Assembly: GCF_017498505.1 (NCBI RefSeq)
Contig: NZ_CP071798.1
Location: forward strand, 1,757,501-1,821,500
Length of the DNA stretch: 64,000 bases
Origin: Sporosarcina sp. Te-1
GTDB taxonomy: Bacteria; Bacillota; Bacilli; Bacillales_A; Planococcaceae
Direction: 5' to 3'
The notes below the pieces were generated by a model. That model saw nothing but the letters and a program-made list of their open reading frames with translations. It made no database searches and was not told where the DNA came from. Of the stretch, positions 53,054 to 62,157 are shown piece by piece; position 1 is the stretch's first letter; every line of letters starts with the position of its first letter. Position numbers and translations under genes: made by a program.

Positions 53054-54514
53054 ATGACACAGCTTTCTCAACATAACGCACCCATTGCGGAAGCATTGAC
53101 GAAATATAAAGCGATGCGCGTCGTCCCTTTTGATGTCCCCGGCCACAAGCGGGGACGTGGAAATGAAGAATTGGCGGCATTCCTTGGCGAACAATGCTTA
53201 AGTGTGGACGTCAATTCCATGAAACCGCTCGACAATCTCATCCATCCTGTGTCCGTCATTCGAGAAGCTGAGCAGTTGGCAGCCGAAGCTTTCGGCTCCA
53301 AACATGCATTCTTCATGGTGAATGGGACGACATCTGCGGTTCAAGCAATGGTCATGACAGCCTGCAAAGCGGGCGAAAAGATCATTTTGCCCCGCAATGT
53401 GCATCGCAGTGCAATTAATGCGCTCATCCTAAGCGGGGCCATACCTGTCTATGTGAATCCAGGAGTTCAACAAGAACTCGGAATCCCATTAGGTATGGCT
53501 CTCGATGACGTTCGGCGGACGATGGAGGAAAACCCGGATGCCAAAGCGATTCTCATAAACAATCCTACCTATTATGGTATTTGTTCCAATTTACAAGCCA
53601 TCACGGATTTGGCACATGAGCATGGCATGCTCGTCCTTGTCGACGAAGCACATGGCACCCATTTTTATTTCAATGAGGAACTTCCTGCATCAGCTATGTC
53701 AGTCGGAGCCGACATGGCTGCTGTCAGCATGCACAAATCGGGGGGATCCCTCACCCAAAGCTCCTTCCTTTTGATCAATAATGATGTGAGCGAGGGCTAT
53801 ACCCGCCAGATCATTAATTTAACTCAAACAACGAGCGGATCCTATTTGCTCCTTTCCTCCTTGGATATTTCAAGAAAGAATCTTGCACTGCACGGCAAGG
53901 AAATCTTCGATAAAGTGATTGGCATGGCCCAATACACCCGGGAGGAAATCAATCAAATCGGTGGCTATTACGCCTATTCGAAAGAGTTGTTAAACGGGGA
54001 TACAATTTTCGACTTCGACATCACAAAACTTTCCGTACATACGCGTGAAATCGGTTTGGAAGGCATTGAAATCTATGATATCCTCCGAGACGAATATGAT
54101 ATTCAAATCGAATTCGGAGATATCGGCAATCTCCTTGCTTATATCTCTGTCGGAGACCGTCACCGCGATATCGAACGGCTCGTAGCGGCACTTGGGGAAA
54201 TCAAACGCCGATACGGAAAAGAAAGCGGCCAAATGTTCCAACACGAATATATCAACCCGATTGTCGAACTGACACCCCAGCAGGCGTTTTACGCGAAAAA
54301 AAGGAATATGCCATTAGCTGAAAGTGCCGGGAACATTTCAAGCGAATTTGTCATGAGCTATCCACCGGGAATACCGATCCTCGCGCCAGGAGAACGCATA
54401 ACAGATGAAGTGCTCAGCTATATTGAGTACTGCCGTGAGAAGGGTTGTTTCTTATCAGGAACAGAGGACAGCCAGGTCAAGCGAATCAACGTAGTAAAGG
54501 AGTCGGAGCGATGA
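53054..54514 (+). CDS. speA: Arginine decarboxylase, PLP-dependent (Orn/Lys/Arg decarboxylase family)
   Basis: 486 aa fold-type I decarboxylase making agmatine from arginine. FDVPGHKRGRGN at the N-terminus, NGTTSAVQAM, VLVDEAHGTHF, and the PLP lysine K228 in SMHKSGGSLTQSS are all present, as in B. subtilis SpeA. The neighbouring agmatinase supports arginine rather than lysine or ornithine as substrate. SD GAAGGGGTGGG. The stop overlaps the speE start (ATGA). Confidence 0.93.
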   Translation: MTQLSQHNAPIAEALTKYKAMRVVPFDVPGHKRGRGNEELAAFLGEQCLSVDVNSMKPLDNLIHPVSVIREAEQLAAEAFGSKHAFFMVNGTTSAVQAMVMTACKAGEKIILPRNVHRSAINALILSGAIPVYVNPGVQQELGIPLGMALDDVRRTMEENPDAKAILINNPTYYGICSNLQAITDLAHEHGMLVLVDEAHGTHFYFNEELPASAMSVGADMAAVSMHKSGGSLTQSSFLLINNDVSEGYTRQIINLTQTTSGSYLLLSSLDISRKNLALHGKEIFDKVIGMAQYTREEINQIGGYYAYSKELLNGDTIFDFDITKLSVHTREIGLEGIEIYDILRDEYDIQIEFGDIGNLLAYISVGDRHRDIERLVAALGEIKRRYGKESGQMFQHEYINPIVELTPQQAFYAKKRNMPLAESAGNISSEFVMSYPPGIPILAPGERITDEVLSYIEYCREKGCFLSGTEDSQVKRINVVKESER

Positions 54515-55362
54515 ATTTATGGTATACGGAAAATCACTCACCAAATGTGCTCTTTTCGATACGGGTCGATGAACACCTTTATTCCGGAAAGAGTGAGTTC
54601 CAGAAAATCGATATTTTGCAGACTGCTGAATTTGGACGGGTATTGACGCTTGATGGTCTTGTCATGGTGACCGAAAAAGATGAATTCATTTATCACGATA
54701 TGATCACTCACGTGGCAATGGCGACAAACCCAAATATTAAAAAAGTACTCGTCATCGGAGCTGGAGATGGCGGCACAGTACGTGAACTGACAAAATATAC
54801 TACTCTTGAACAGATTGATATGGTAGAGATCGATGAAATGGTGGTCGATGTGTGCAGAGAATATTTGCCGCAAACCGCATCGAAATTAGATGATCCCCGT
54901 GTCCACCTGTATTTTGAAGACGGCCTGAAATTCGTACGAAACAAAGAGAATGAGTACGATTTAATCATTGTCGATTCAACTGATCCATTCGGTCCGGGAG
55001 AAGGGTTGTTCACAAAGGAATTTTACGGCAATTGCTATAAAGCGCTCAAAGAGGATGGCATATTAGTCAATCAGCATGAAAGCCCGTTTTACGAAGAAGA
55101 TCGACTCGGCATGCAACGCGCCCATCAACGGATCGTCGGATTCTTCCCGGTGTGTAAAGTGTATCAAGTGCATATTCCAACCTATCCTTCCGGCCATTGG
55201 CTTTTCGGTTTCGCATCCAAAAAGTATGACCCTGTCAAAGACTTGGATGCAGATGCATGGAACGCGCTCGGCTTGCAGACGAAATATTACAACACGGAGA
55301 TCCACGTGGGCTCATTCGCACTGCCAAACTATGTGAAGGAGCAATTAAAAGATGTTGAATAA
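54511..55362 (+). CDS. speE: Spermidine synthase (aminopropyltransferase)
   Basis: 283 aa. Transfers aminopropyl from decarboxy-AdoMet to putrescine. The substrate-binding EFQKIDILQTAEFGRVLTLDG, the nucleotide site VLVIGAGDGGTVREL, and the catalytic DLIIVDSTDPFGPGEGLF are intact. Start at 54511 (AAAGGAG upstream) overlaps the speA stop by 4 nt. The speB gene starts 11 nt before its end. Confidence 0.95.
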   Translation: MNLWYTENHSPNVLFSIRVDEHLYSGKSEFQKIDILQTAEFGRVLTLDGLVMVTEKDEFIYHDMITHVAMATNPNIKKVLVIGAGDGGTVRELTKYTTLEQIDMVEIDEMVVDVCREYLPQTASKLDDPRVHLYFEDGLKFVRNKENEYDLIIVDSTDPFGPGEGLFTKEFYGNCYKALKEDGILVNQHESPFYEEDRLGMQRAHQRIVGFFPVCKVYQVHIPTYPSGHWLFGFASKKYDPVKDLDADAWNALGLQTKYYNTEIHVGSFALPNYVKEQLKDVE

Positions 55363-56212
55363 AAATATTGAAACATTCATCGGCTGTGATAGTGAATATA
55401 ACGAGGCAGATCTCGTCCTGTTCGGCGCACCATTCGATTCAACGACGTCATTCAGGCCGGGCACACGATTCGCCAGCAAAGCAATGCGCGGTGAATCATT
55501 CGGTATTGAAACATACAGCCCTTATCAGGATAAGGATCTTGAGGATATTTCCGTTTATGACGGCGGCGATCTTGAATTGATTTTTGGCAACACAGAGAAA
55601 GTGCTCGGCCAGATCGAAGAATATACGAGCCGGATTGTGACGGACGGTAAAATTCCTGTCATGATCGGCGGCGAACATTTAGTCACACTCGGAGCTGTCC
55701 GTGCCGTTGCTAAACAATATCCCGATTTGCATATCATCCAGTTCGATGCGCATGCCGATTTGCGTGAAGATTATTTAGGCGAACCTCTCTCCCACGCAAC
55801 TGTCATTCACCGTGTATGGGATATACTTGGGGATGACCGAATTTTCCAATTCGGCATCCGCTCTGGCGACCGAAGTGAATTCGCTTGGGGCAAAGACCGG
55901 GTCTTCACGAACAAATTCAATTTGGACGGACTGGAAGAAGTTGTCGAACGGTTGAAAGGAAAACCGGTCTACTTGACGATTGACCTGGACGTGCTCGATC
56001 CTTCTGTCTTCCCTGGGACAGGCACGCCTGAAGCGGGCGGCATCAGCTTTATGGATCTATTGCATGGAATTTTGACAGCAAGCGGCCTGAATATCGTCGC
56101 CTGCGACGTCAATGAATTATCACCAATCTACGATCAGAGTGGTGTTTCGACTGCCGTTGCATGCAAAGTGCTGCGGGAGCTTCTATTAGCGATCAACACA
56201 AATCAATCTTAA
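55352..56212 (+). CDS. speB: Agmatinase (ureohydrolase family)
   Basis: 286 aa dimanganese enzyme splitting agmatine to putrescine and urea. Metal-binding motifs: MIGGEHLVT, QFDAHADLRE, SHATVI and TIDLDVLDPSVFPGTGTPEAGG. Start at 55352 with AAGGAG 10 nt upstream, overlapping speE by 11 nt. Its place before the carboxyspermidine genes leaves open that it also acts on aminopropylagmatine-type intermediates. Confidence 0.94.
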   Translation: MLNKNIETFIGCDSEYNEADLVLFGAPFDSTTSFRPGTRFASKAMRGESFGIETYSPYQDKDLEDISVYDGGDLELIFGNTEKVLGQIEEYTSRIVTDGKIPVMIGGEHLVTLGAVRAVAKQYPDLHIIQFDAHADLREDYLGEPLSHATVIHRVWDILGDDRIFQFGIRSGDRSEFAWGKDRVFTNKFNLDGLEEVVERLKGKPVYLTIDLDVLDPSVFPGTGTPEAGGISFMDLLHGILTASGLNIVACDVNELSPIYDQSGVSTAVACKVLRELLLAINTNQS

Positions 56213-56230
56213 TTGAAGGGGTGTTTTTAC

Positions 56231-57430
56231 ATGGGTAAAGCGTTAATTATTGGTGCAGGTGGAGTAGCTAGCGTTGTGGCACATAAATGTTGTCAAGTTC
56301 CAGATGTATTCGAGGAAATTTGCATTGCGAGCCGAACAAAGTCGAAATGTGATGCATTAAAAGAGAAATTGGACGGCGGCCGGACAAAAATTCAAACGGC
56401 ACAAGTCGATGCAGATAATGTCCCTGAATTGGTTGCTTTGATTAATGACTTTAAACCGGAAATCGTCATCAACGTTGTATTGCCATACCAAGATTTGACG
56501 ATCATGGATGCATGTCTGGAAACAGGCGTCCACTATCTTGATACTGCAAACTATGAGCCGCTTGATACGGCAAAATTCGAATATAAATGGCAGTGGGCAT
56601 ACAAAGAAAAATTTGAACAAGCCGGATTGACAGCGATTCTAGGCTGCGGGTTTGATCCAGGCGTGACAGGCGTGTTCTCAGCTTACGCACAAAAACATTA
56701 TTTCGATGAAATTCATACAATCGATATCGTGGACGCCAACGCAGGCGACCATGGCTATCCATTCGCTACGAACTTCAACCCGGAAATTAACATCCGTGAA
56801 ATTACAGCGAACGGCAGATATTATGAAAATGGTGAATTCAAGGAAACACCGCCACTTTCCGAAAAGCGCGTGTACGATCTTCCGGAAATTGGACCAAAGG
56901 ATGTCTATCTCCTTTATCATGAAGAACTTGAGTCACTCGCGAAAAATATCAAAGGCATTAAGAAAATCCGTTTCTGGATGACGTTCTCTGAAAAATATCT
57001 TACTCACTTGAAAGTGCTTGAAAATGTCGGCATGACTTCGATTGAGCCGATCAATTTCGAGGGCCAAGAAATTGTTCCCTTGCAGTTCTTGAAAGCGGTT
57101 CTTCCAGACCCGGCTTCACTTGGGCCACGCACAAAAGGAAAAACGAACATCGGGTGCATTTTCCAAGGAACAAAAGATGGGGAAGAAAAGACGTATTATG
57201 TCTACAATGTTTCCGATCACCAAGAATGCTACCGTGAAGTCGGTTCCCAGGCGATTTCCTATACAACAGGCGTGCCAGCAATGATCGGCGCTATGCTGTT
57301 AATGAAGAACGAATGGAAAAAACCTGGCGTTTATAACGTGGAGGAATTCAATCCAGATCCATTCATGGAAGCGTTGAACGAATACGGTCTTCCATGGCAG
57401 GAAGACTTCAACCCGGTATTAATCGACTGA
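56231..57430 (+). CDS. Carboxynorspermidine/carboxyspermidine dehydrogenase (saccharopine-dehydrogenase fold)
   Basis: 399 aa NADPH enzyme. GKALIIGAGGVASVVAHKC is the Rossmann motif, with INVVLPYQDLTIMDACLETGVHYLDTANYEP and AILGCGFDPGVTGVFSAYAQKHYFDEI typical of the carboxynorspermidine synthase branch of the Lys9 family. It condenses aspartate-4-semialdehyde with putrescine (or 1,3-diaminopropane) and reduces the imine. Start at 56231 (GAAGGGGTG, 7 nt). Linkage to nspC 17 nt downstream makes this branch much more likely than saccharopine metabolism. Confidence 0.9.
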   Translation: MGKALIIGAGGVASVVAHKCCQVPDVFEEICIASRTKSKCDALKEKLDGGRTKIQTAQVDADNVPELVALINDFKPEIVINVVLPYQDLTIMDACLETGVHYLDTANYEPLDTAKFEYKWQWAYKEKFEQAGLTAILGCGFDPGVTGVFSAYAQKHYFDEIHTIDIVDANAGDHGYPFATNFNPEINIREITANGRYYENGEFKETPPLSEKRVYDLPEIGPKDVYLLYHEELESLAKNIKGIKKIRFWMTFSEKYLTHLKVLENVGMTSIEPINFEGQEIVPLQFLKAVLPDPASLGPRTKGKTNIGCIFQGTKDGEEKTYYVYNVSDHQECYREVGSQAISYTTGVPAMIGAMLLMKNEWKKPGVYNVEEFNPDPFMEALNEYGLPWQEDFNPVLID

Positions 57431-57447
57431 TTGGAGGATTTGATGCA

Positions 57448-58590
57448 ATGAAAGTGAATTTCAACCCTGCTGCAGTCCCCTCCCCTTCCTATGTCGTGGA
57501 TGAGGCGTTGTTGATCAAGAATCTGGAAGTGATGAAGCATGTCATCGACCAGACAGGCTGTAAAATACTGTTGGCGCAAAAAGGCTTCTCCATGTTCTCC
57601 GTCTATCCGCTCATCGGCCAGTATTTGGACGGTGTGACGTCAAGCGGCGTTCTAGAAGCGAGACTCGGTTATGAGGAAATGGGCAAAGAGGTTCACACCT
57701 ATGCACCCGCTTTTTCGGACCATGATTTTGATGCCATATTGAAATACTCGGATCACATCGTCTTCAACTCCTTCCGTCAGTGGGAGAAGTTCAGGGATCG
57801 GGTGCAAGCGAGTCCGAAGAACATCGAGTGCGGCATCCGGATCAATCCGGAGTATTCCGAAATTGAAGTGGATATGTATAACCCTTGTTTCGCTTACTCA
57901 AGATTTGGTGTCACAAAACAGCATTTCAAGGATGACCAGCTCGAAGGAATCGACGGGCTCCACTTCCATACGATGTGTGAACAGAACTCCGATACGCTGG
58001 AACGAACCGTCAAAGTTGTCGAAGAGAAATTCGGGGACTACCTGAAGGAGCTCAAATGGCTGAATTTCGGAGGCGGGCATCATATCACCCGGGAAGATTA
58101 CGATGTCGATCGTTTAATCCGCACGATTAATTACGTAAAAGAAAAATATGATGTACAAGTATACTTGGAGCCTGGAGAAGCGGTCGCATTGAATACCGGC
58201 TTCCTTGTGGCGACTGTCTTGGATACTCTCGTTAACGGCATGCCGATCGCAATTCTGGATACATCCGCCTCCACGCATATGCCGGATGTGCTGGAAATGC
58301 CATACCGTCCTGAAATTGCCGGAGCCGGCAAACCGAATGAAAAAGCACACACGTACCGGCTTGGCGGACCGACTTGCCTGGCAGGCGATGTCATCGGAGA
58401 CTATTCTTTCGATCAACCATTGAAACCAGGAGATAAACTAGTCTTTGGCGACATGGCTCACTATACGATGGTGAAAAACAATACATTCAACGGCATCAAC
58501 CTGCCATCCATCGTCTTAAACACCGTGGAAGAAGGAATCAAAGTCATCAAACAGTTCGGATACGAGGACTTCAAGAACCGACTTTCCTGA
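57448..58590 (+). CDS. nspC: Carboxynorspermidine/carboxyspermidine decarboxylase
   Basis: 380 aa alanine-racemase-fold PLP decarboxylase. PSPSYVVDEALLIKNLEVM opens the barrel; the PLP lysine is K45 in LLAQKGFSMFS; HFHTMCEQN, LNFGGGHHITR and YLEPGEAV follow; the partner Cys is in LGGPTCLAGDVIGDY. It turns carboxyspermidine into spermidine. GGAGG is 10 nt before the ATG. Last gene of the operon, closed by a strong terminator. Confidence 0.94.
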   Translation: MKVNFNPAAVPSPSYVVDEALLIKNLEVMKHVIDQTGCKILLAQKGFSMFSVYPLIGQYLDGVTSSGVLEARLGYEEMGKEVHTYAPAFSDHDFDAILKYSDHIVFNSFRQWEKFRDRVQASPKNIECGIRINPEYSEIEVDMYNPCFAYSRFGVTKQHFKDDQLEGIDGLHFHTMCEQNSDTLERTVKVVEEKFGDYLKELKWLNFGGGHHITREDYDVDRLIRTINYVKEKYDVQVYLEPGEAVALNTGFLVATVLDTLVNGMPIAILDTSASTHMPDVLEMPYRPEIAGAGKPNEKAHTYRLGGPTCLAGDVIGDYSFDQPLKPGDKLVFGDMAHYTMVKNNTFNGINLPSIVLNTVEEGIKVIKQFGYEDFKNRLS

Positions 58591-58647
58591 TCTCTTATTG
58601 AGTAGCCGTCTAAATCGCTTTCCATATCAGGAATTTGTGACATGACA

Positions 58648-58696
58648 ATAAAAAGAGCATGGCATCCACTAAACGGGAGCCATGCTCTTTTTTGCT
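58648..58696. terminator. Terminator of the polyamine operon
   Basis: AAAAAGAGCATGGC / GCCATGCTCTTTTTT stem with T- and A-runs; it also serves the converging SEC-C gene. Confidence 0.9.
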
Positions 58697-58714
58697 TCAT
58701 TTTACTTCTGGCAC

Positions 58715-59707
58715 TTATTCCTTTCCTGCATAGACAATCATTTCTTTATAGTATTTATTCATCGAAGAAGGGGAAACACCAAACCATTCCGCTATTTCCT
58801 TGACCGTCATGTCCAGCGGTTCGAAATAGCTGAAATCATTGCCGAAACGGATGGCACCGGCTGCGATGGCAACATCCTTCCGGGCATTTGGTTGTTGCTC
58901 AACCAAATAATCTTCCACCAAGTCAAGCAATTTCTCGGAATGGCGTTCATGCTCGTCGAGAAATTCCATGAAATGCGTAATGACCCCTACCTCAAAGTTG
59001 CTGAATTCCTCTCCTTCATACCCATTGGCAGCCAGCTTTTCCCAACAGTCAACCGCGTACTCTTTGAAAAACTCCTCTGTTGTTTTGGATGGATCCTCTT
59101 TGAATTGGGCCGTGATTTGTTCAAACACTTGCCCGTGATCTGTCGGGAAGAAAATCAAACTGGACACAGCTATATGTTGATTCCCTTCTTCTGTACCTTC
59201 CGGCAGGATGAAACAGTACAAATGCACGCCGACCGGTACCGGTTTTTCACTTTCCCGCCGTAATCTGATCCGCTCCCCATCTATTATCATATCCACCGTC
59301 AAGTAGCCTTCATCTACTTCCTCAACTCGTCCAATAAAGATCCGTGGCTGCTGCCATTGCGACAGTACACGCTGGACAGAGGGACGCAGCTGTTTCTTTT
59401 GTTGCTTATGTAAATAGGATTGCCAAATGTCCGGCCGATGATGGAAGAAAAATTCATCCAGGACAATTGCCTCAATCATTTCTTCTTGCAGCTGGCCGCC
59501 CAATCTGGATTTCCACATATTCGCAAGTTCCAGATACGCCGGTATATCGCGCCTTTCTGGATATTCATCATAGAAAGTCTGCAAAATTCGTTCCAATTCC
59601 TCGGCTTGCACTTCTTCAATCGAAATCGTCTCTTTCGATTCACAACACTTTTTATACTTTTTACCGCTGCCGCAAGGGCAAGGTTCATTTCGTCCTACCA
59701 CTTTCAT
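58715..59707 (-). CDS. SEC-C zinc-motif protein with C-terminal helix-turn-helix-like region
   Basis: 330 aa. The N-terminal SEC-C zinc motif is GRNEPCPCGSGKKYKKCC, as at the SecA C-terminus, where it binds zinc and ribosome/SecB partners. The middle ~250 residues are acidic and unassigned; the end reads MTVKEIAEWFGVSPSSMNKYYKEM, which looks like a helix-turn-helix. Start at 59707 (AAAGGA). Proteins of this type are annotated only by the zinc motif; a role in protein quality control or secretion is a guess. Confidence 0.8.
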   Translation of the reverse strand: MKVVGRNEPCPCGSGKKYKKCCESKETISIEEVQAEELERILQTFYDEYPERRDIPAYLELANMWKSRLGGQLQEEMIEAIVLDEFFFHHRPDIWQSYLHKQQKKQLRPSVQRVLSQWQQPRIFIGRVEEVDEGYLTVDMIIDGERIRLRRESEKPVPVGVHLYCFILPEGTEEGNQHIAVSSLIFFPTDHGQVFEQITAQFKEDPSKTTEEFFKEYAVDCWEKLAANGYEGEEFSNFEVGVITHFMEFLDEHERHSEKLLDLVEDYLVEQQPNARKDVAIAAGAIRFGNDFSYFEPLDMTVKEIAEWFGVSPSSMNKYYKEMIVYAGKE

Positions 59708-59754
59708 ACACATCCTTTAAAAAATACGAACCCTTTCATTTTACCATTATAAAA

Positions 59755-59801
59755 AAAACAAGGCACTGAAACAATGTGGAAATGTTTCAATGCCCTTTCA
59801 A
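59755..59801 (-). terminator. Terminator of yfcC-like gene
   Basis: GGGCATTGAAACA pairs with TGTTTCAGTGCC on the minus strand, then TTGTTTTTTTT. Confidence 0.85.
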
Positions 59802-59829
59802 TTCTATTACGTTCCGAATCAGGACTTCT

Positions 59830-61227
59830 TTAAAAAGGCCCCCAGTTCATGATGACTCCAATTGCCAGAAATATGATGCCGAGGACTGTCCAAATAAGAA
59901 GAAGCGGGAAGACAAATCGAATCCACTTTGTCCAGGCCACTCCTGCAATGGCCAAATTCGCCATTAGAATACCGGATGTCGGTGTGATGACATTCGTGAA
60001 GCCATCTCCCATTTTATACGCCTGGACCGCCACTTGCCGCGGAATTTCCATCAGATCCGCGAGCGGGGTCATAATTGGCATAACGATAACCGCTTGTCCG
60101 CTTCCAGATGATACGAGAATATTAAACAATTCATTTGCAATAAACATGACAATTGCCCCGCTGACGCTTGTGAATGGCGTCATGACACTGGCCATGCCTT
60201 GCACGATCGTATCAAGGATTTTTCCATTTTCCAATATGACAACAATGGAACGTGCCATACCAATAATCATCGCACCGTAGACAAGGCCTTTAGCCCCTTC
60301 GAAAAATTCTTTTACGAGGCGGTTCGGTGTCAGTCGAGCAATTACCGCTGTCCCGACCGCTATGATGATAAAGATAGCCGCCATTTGATTCAAACCCCAT
60401 CCGTATTTAAAAACACCAAATACATACAGGGCAATTCCTAATACAAGCCAGAGGAGGACCAACTTATGTATTCCCGTGATTCGCACTTCCTTATTCAACT
60501 CATCCCGTTCCTCCATCTTTGGGAATGGATTGTTGCCGAGCACACTCTTCATCGGATCCTTTTTAATCCGCTTGACGTACCAAGCCACATAGAGAATAGT
60601 GGACAGCAATATCGCTATGTAAATGACAACCCGATATCCGATACCCGAAAAGAGCGGCAACTGCGCGATTTGCTGGGCGGTCCCGGTCGTCAACGGATCT
60701 AAAAACGCCGTATTGAAGCCCGCGTAAGCACCTAAATAAATGATCGAAACACCGACAATTGCATCGAGTTTCATAGAACGGGCCAAGATAATGCCGATCG
60801 GGATAAAGGCAATGACTGCATTTACGATGATGCCTAGGGTTCCAAAGATTGAAAACAATACCATGACTATTGTAATTAACACGATTTCCTTGTTCTTTGT
60901 CTTTTCAATGGTCTTTAAAATGAGCGCATCAATTGCTCCCATCGATTCAATGACAGCAAAAGATCCGCCAATAATCAGAACGAGGAAAATCAATGGTGCA
61001 GAGGCAATCATTCCATCTTGGATGGCTAAGAACACATCCAACGGACTAGCTGATGAGGAATCGATTTGCTTGTAACTATCCGGCACAACGATTGTGACCC
61101 CATCCACCTCTTCCCTTTGAAATTCACCTGCCGGAATGATATACGTCAAGATTGCCATCAAGACGAGAATCATGAACAAGATAACATAAGCATCCGGTAT
61201 CCCTAACTTCCCTTTTTTCTTCTCCAC
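59830..61227 (-). CDS. YfcC/ArcD-type transporter (DcuC/AbgT-like superfamily)
   Basis: 465 aa with about twelve TM helices. GIPDAYVILFMILVLMAILTYIIPAGEF at the N-terminus, LGAYAGFNTAFLDPLTTGTAQQIA and the second-half SSGSGQAVIVMPIMTPLADL with GDGFTNVITPTSGILM are family signatures of YfcC carriers. GTG start at 61227 (GGAG, 7 nt). It is divergent from a RpiR regulator followed by an M20 deacylase and a racemase-like enzyme, so the cargo is probably an N-acyl amino acid or dipeptide (inference). Confidence 0.88.
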   Translation of the reverse strand: MEKKKGKLGIPDAYVILFMILVLMAILTYIIPAGEFQREEVDGVTIVVPDSYKQIDSSSASPLDVFLAIQDGMIASAPLIFLVLIIGGSFAVIESMGAIDALILKTIEKTKNKEIVLITIVMVLFSIFGTLGIIVNAVIAFIPIGIILARSMKLDAIVGVSIIYLGAYAGFNTAFLDPLTTGTAQQIAQLPLFSGIGYRVVIYIAILLSTILYVAWYVKRIKKDPMKSVLGNNPFPKMEERDELNKEVRITGIHKLVLLWLVLGIALYVFGVFKYGWGLNQMAAIFIIIAVGTAVIARLTPNRLVKEFFEGAKGLVYGAMIIGMARSIVVILENGKILDTIVQGMASVMTPFTSVSGAIVMFIANELFNILVSSGSGQAVIVMPIMTPLADLMEIPRQVAVQAYKMGDGFTNVITPTSGILMANLAIAGVAWTKWIRFVFPLLLIWTVLGIIFLAIGVIMNWGPF

Positions 61228-61274
61228 TCTACCACTCCATTCTAAATTGTTTTACTATTCCGTTGACTAACCAT

Positions 61275-61326
61275 AGGATAAATCATATAATTTATTTTGA
61301 CAACAATAAATTATATGATTTATTCT
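61275..61326. promoter_or_regulatory. Divergent promoters and inverted-repeat operator for RpiR regulator
   Basis: Two perfect 19-bp inverted arms (61278-61296 ATAAATCATATAATTTATT and 61305-61323) flank an 8-bp spacer TTGACAAC. The spacer holds both -35 elements: TTGACA for rpiR (with TATTCT at 61321-61326) and TTGTCA for yfcC on the minus strand (17 nt to TATCCT). Each arm covers one -35/-10 spacer and is itself nearly palindromic (AAATYATATRATTT). Confidence 0.85.
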
Positions 61327-61346
61327 AAAGAAGGATTGGTATAGTT

Positions 61347-62138
61347 ATGACGTACTACGCAAAAACAAAAAAAGAATATGAGCAACTGACGCCAGGACTA
61401 AAGAAGGTAGCTGAAGTATTGCTTCACAATCCCATTCTGTTTGCGACACATCCGGCAAAACAGATTGCCCAAGTGTTGGATGTAAGTGAAACGATGGTCG
61501 TCCGCTTCTCCAAGGCAATAGGATATGACGGATTCGGTTCTCTACAAGACGACGTCCAGCGCAGCCTATTGACGATTGGACCACCAGAAGAGGAAACTGC
61601 CGATAAACATCCTTTTAGTGTCGTAATGGAAAGCGACAGTAAAAATATCATTCAAATTGCAGACAGCTTAGAATGGGACGTTGCGGAGAAGATTGTCGAA
61701 TGTCTAGTTGCGGCAGATACCATCAAAGTGGTCGGTTATTATCAATCGTTTGCATACGCTCACTGGTTTACTGTCCTGTTGAACACACTTTTAGGAAATA
61801 CAGCACTGTATCGACCTGAAACAGATATTGGCATCACAAAACAAGGAAACAATCATTGTGTCGTCATCTTCTCTTATTACCGTTATGCGTTAGGGACAAT
61901 TCGTTTAGCTGAAGAAGCTCGACAAAACGGGAATGAAGTGATTTTGATCACCGACTCCCTTTCGTCGCCAGTAGTGGAATATGGAGATCATACACTTGTC
62001 ATTCCGATTGCCCAAAAATCCGTCTTGGAAAAAGGGCCCGTCACCTTTTCTGTGTTAAATAGTCTGCTATTGCATATCGCACAACGGATCGGCAAGCTGG
62101 ACCTCATCAATCCGACAAACAATTATTATATAAAATAA
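61347..62138 (+). CDS. RpiR-family transcriptional regulator
   Basis: 263 aa. The N-terminal RpiR helix-turn-helix domain contains LTPGLKKVAEVLLHNP and AKQIAQVLDVSETMVVRFSKAIGYDGFGSLQ. The C-terminal SIS domain (about 100-250) has IKVVGYYQSFAYAHWF and VVIFSYYRYALGTIRLAEEARQNGNEVILITD, which would bind a small effector. It probably represses itself and the divergent transporter through the inverted repeat upstream. The M20 gene follows after 19 nt. Confidence 0.92.
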   Translation: MTYYAKTKKEYEQLTPGLKKVAEVLLHNPILFATHPAKQIAQVLDVSETMVVRFSKAIGYDGFGSLQDDVQRSLLTIGPPEEETADKHPFSVVMESDSKNIIQIADSLEWDVAEKIVECLVAADTIKVVGYYQSFAYAHWFTVLLNTLLGNTALYRPETDIGITKQGNNHCVVIFSYYRYALGTIRLAEEARQNGNEVILITDSLSSPVVEYGDHTLVIPIAQKSVLEKGPVTFSVLNSLLLHIAQRIGKLDLINPTNNYYIK

Positions 62139-62157
62139 CTCATAGGGGGTTTTTCAT

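Noticed and set aside
56231..57430. Saccharopine dehydrogenase in lysine metabolism
   Set aside because: The fold fits, but direct linkage to nspC and the other polyamine genes points to the carboxy(nor)spermidine branch.
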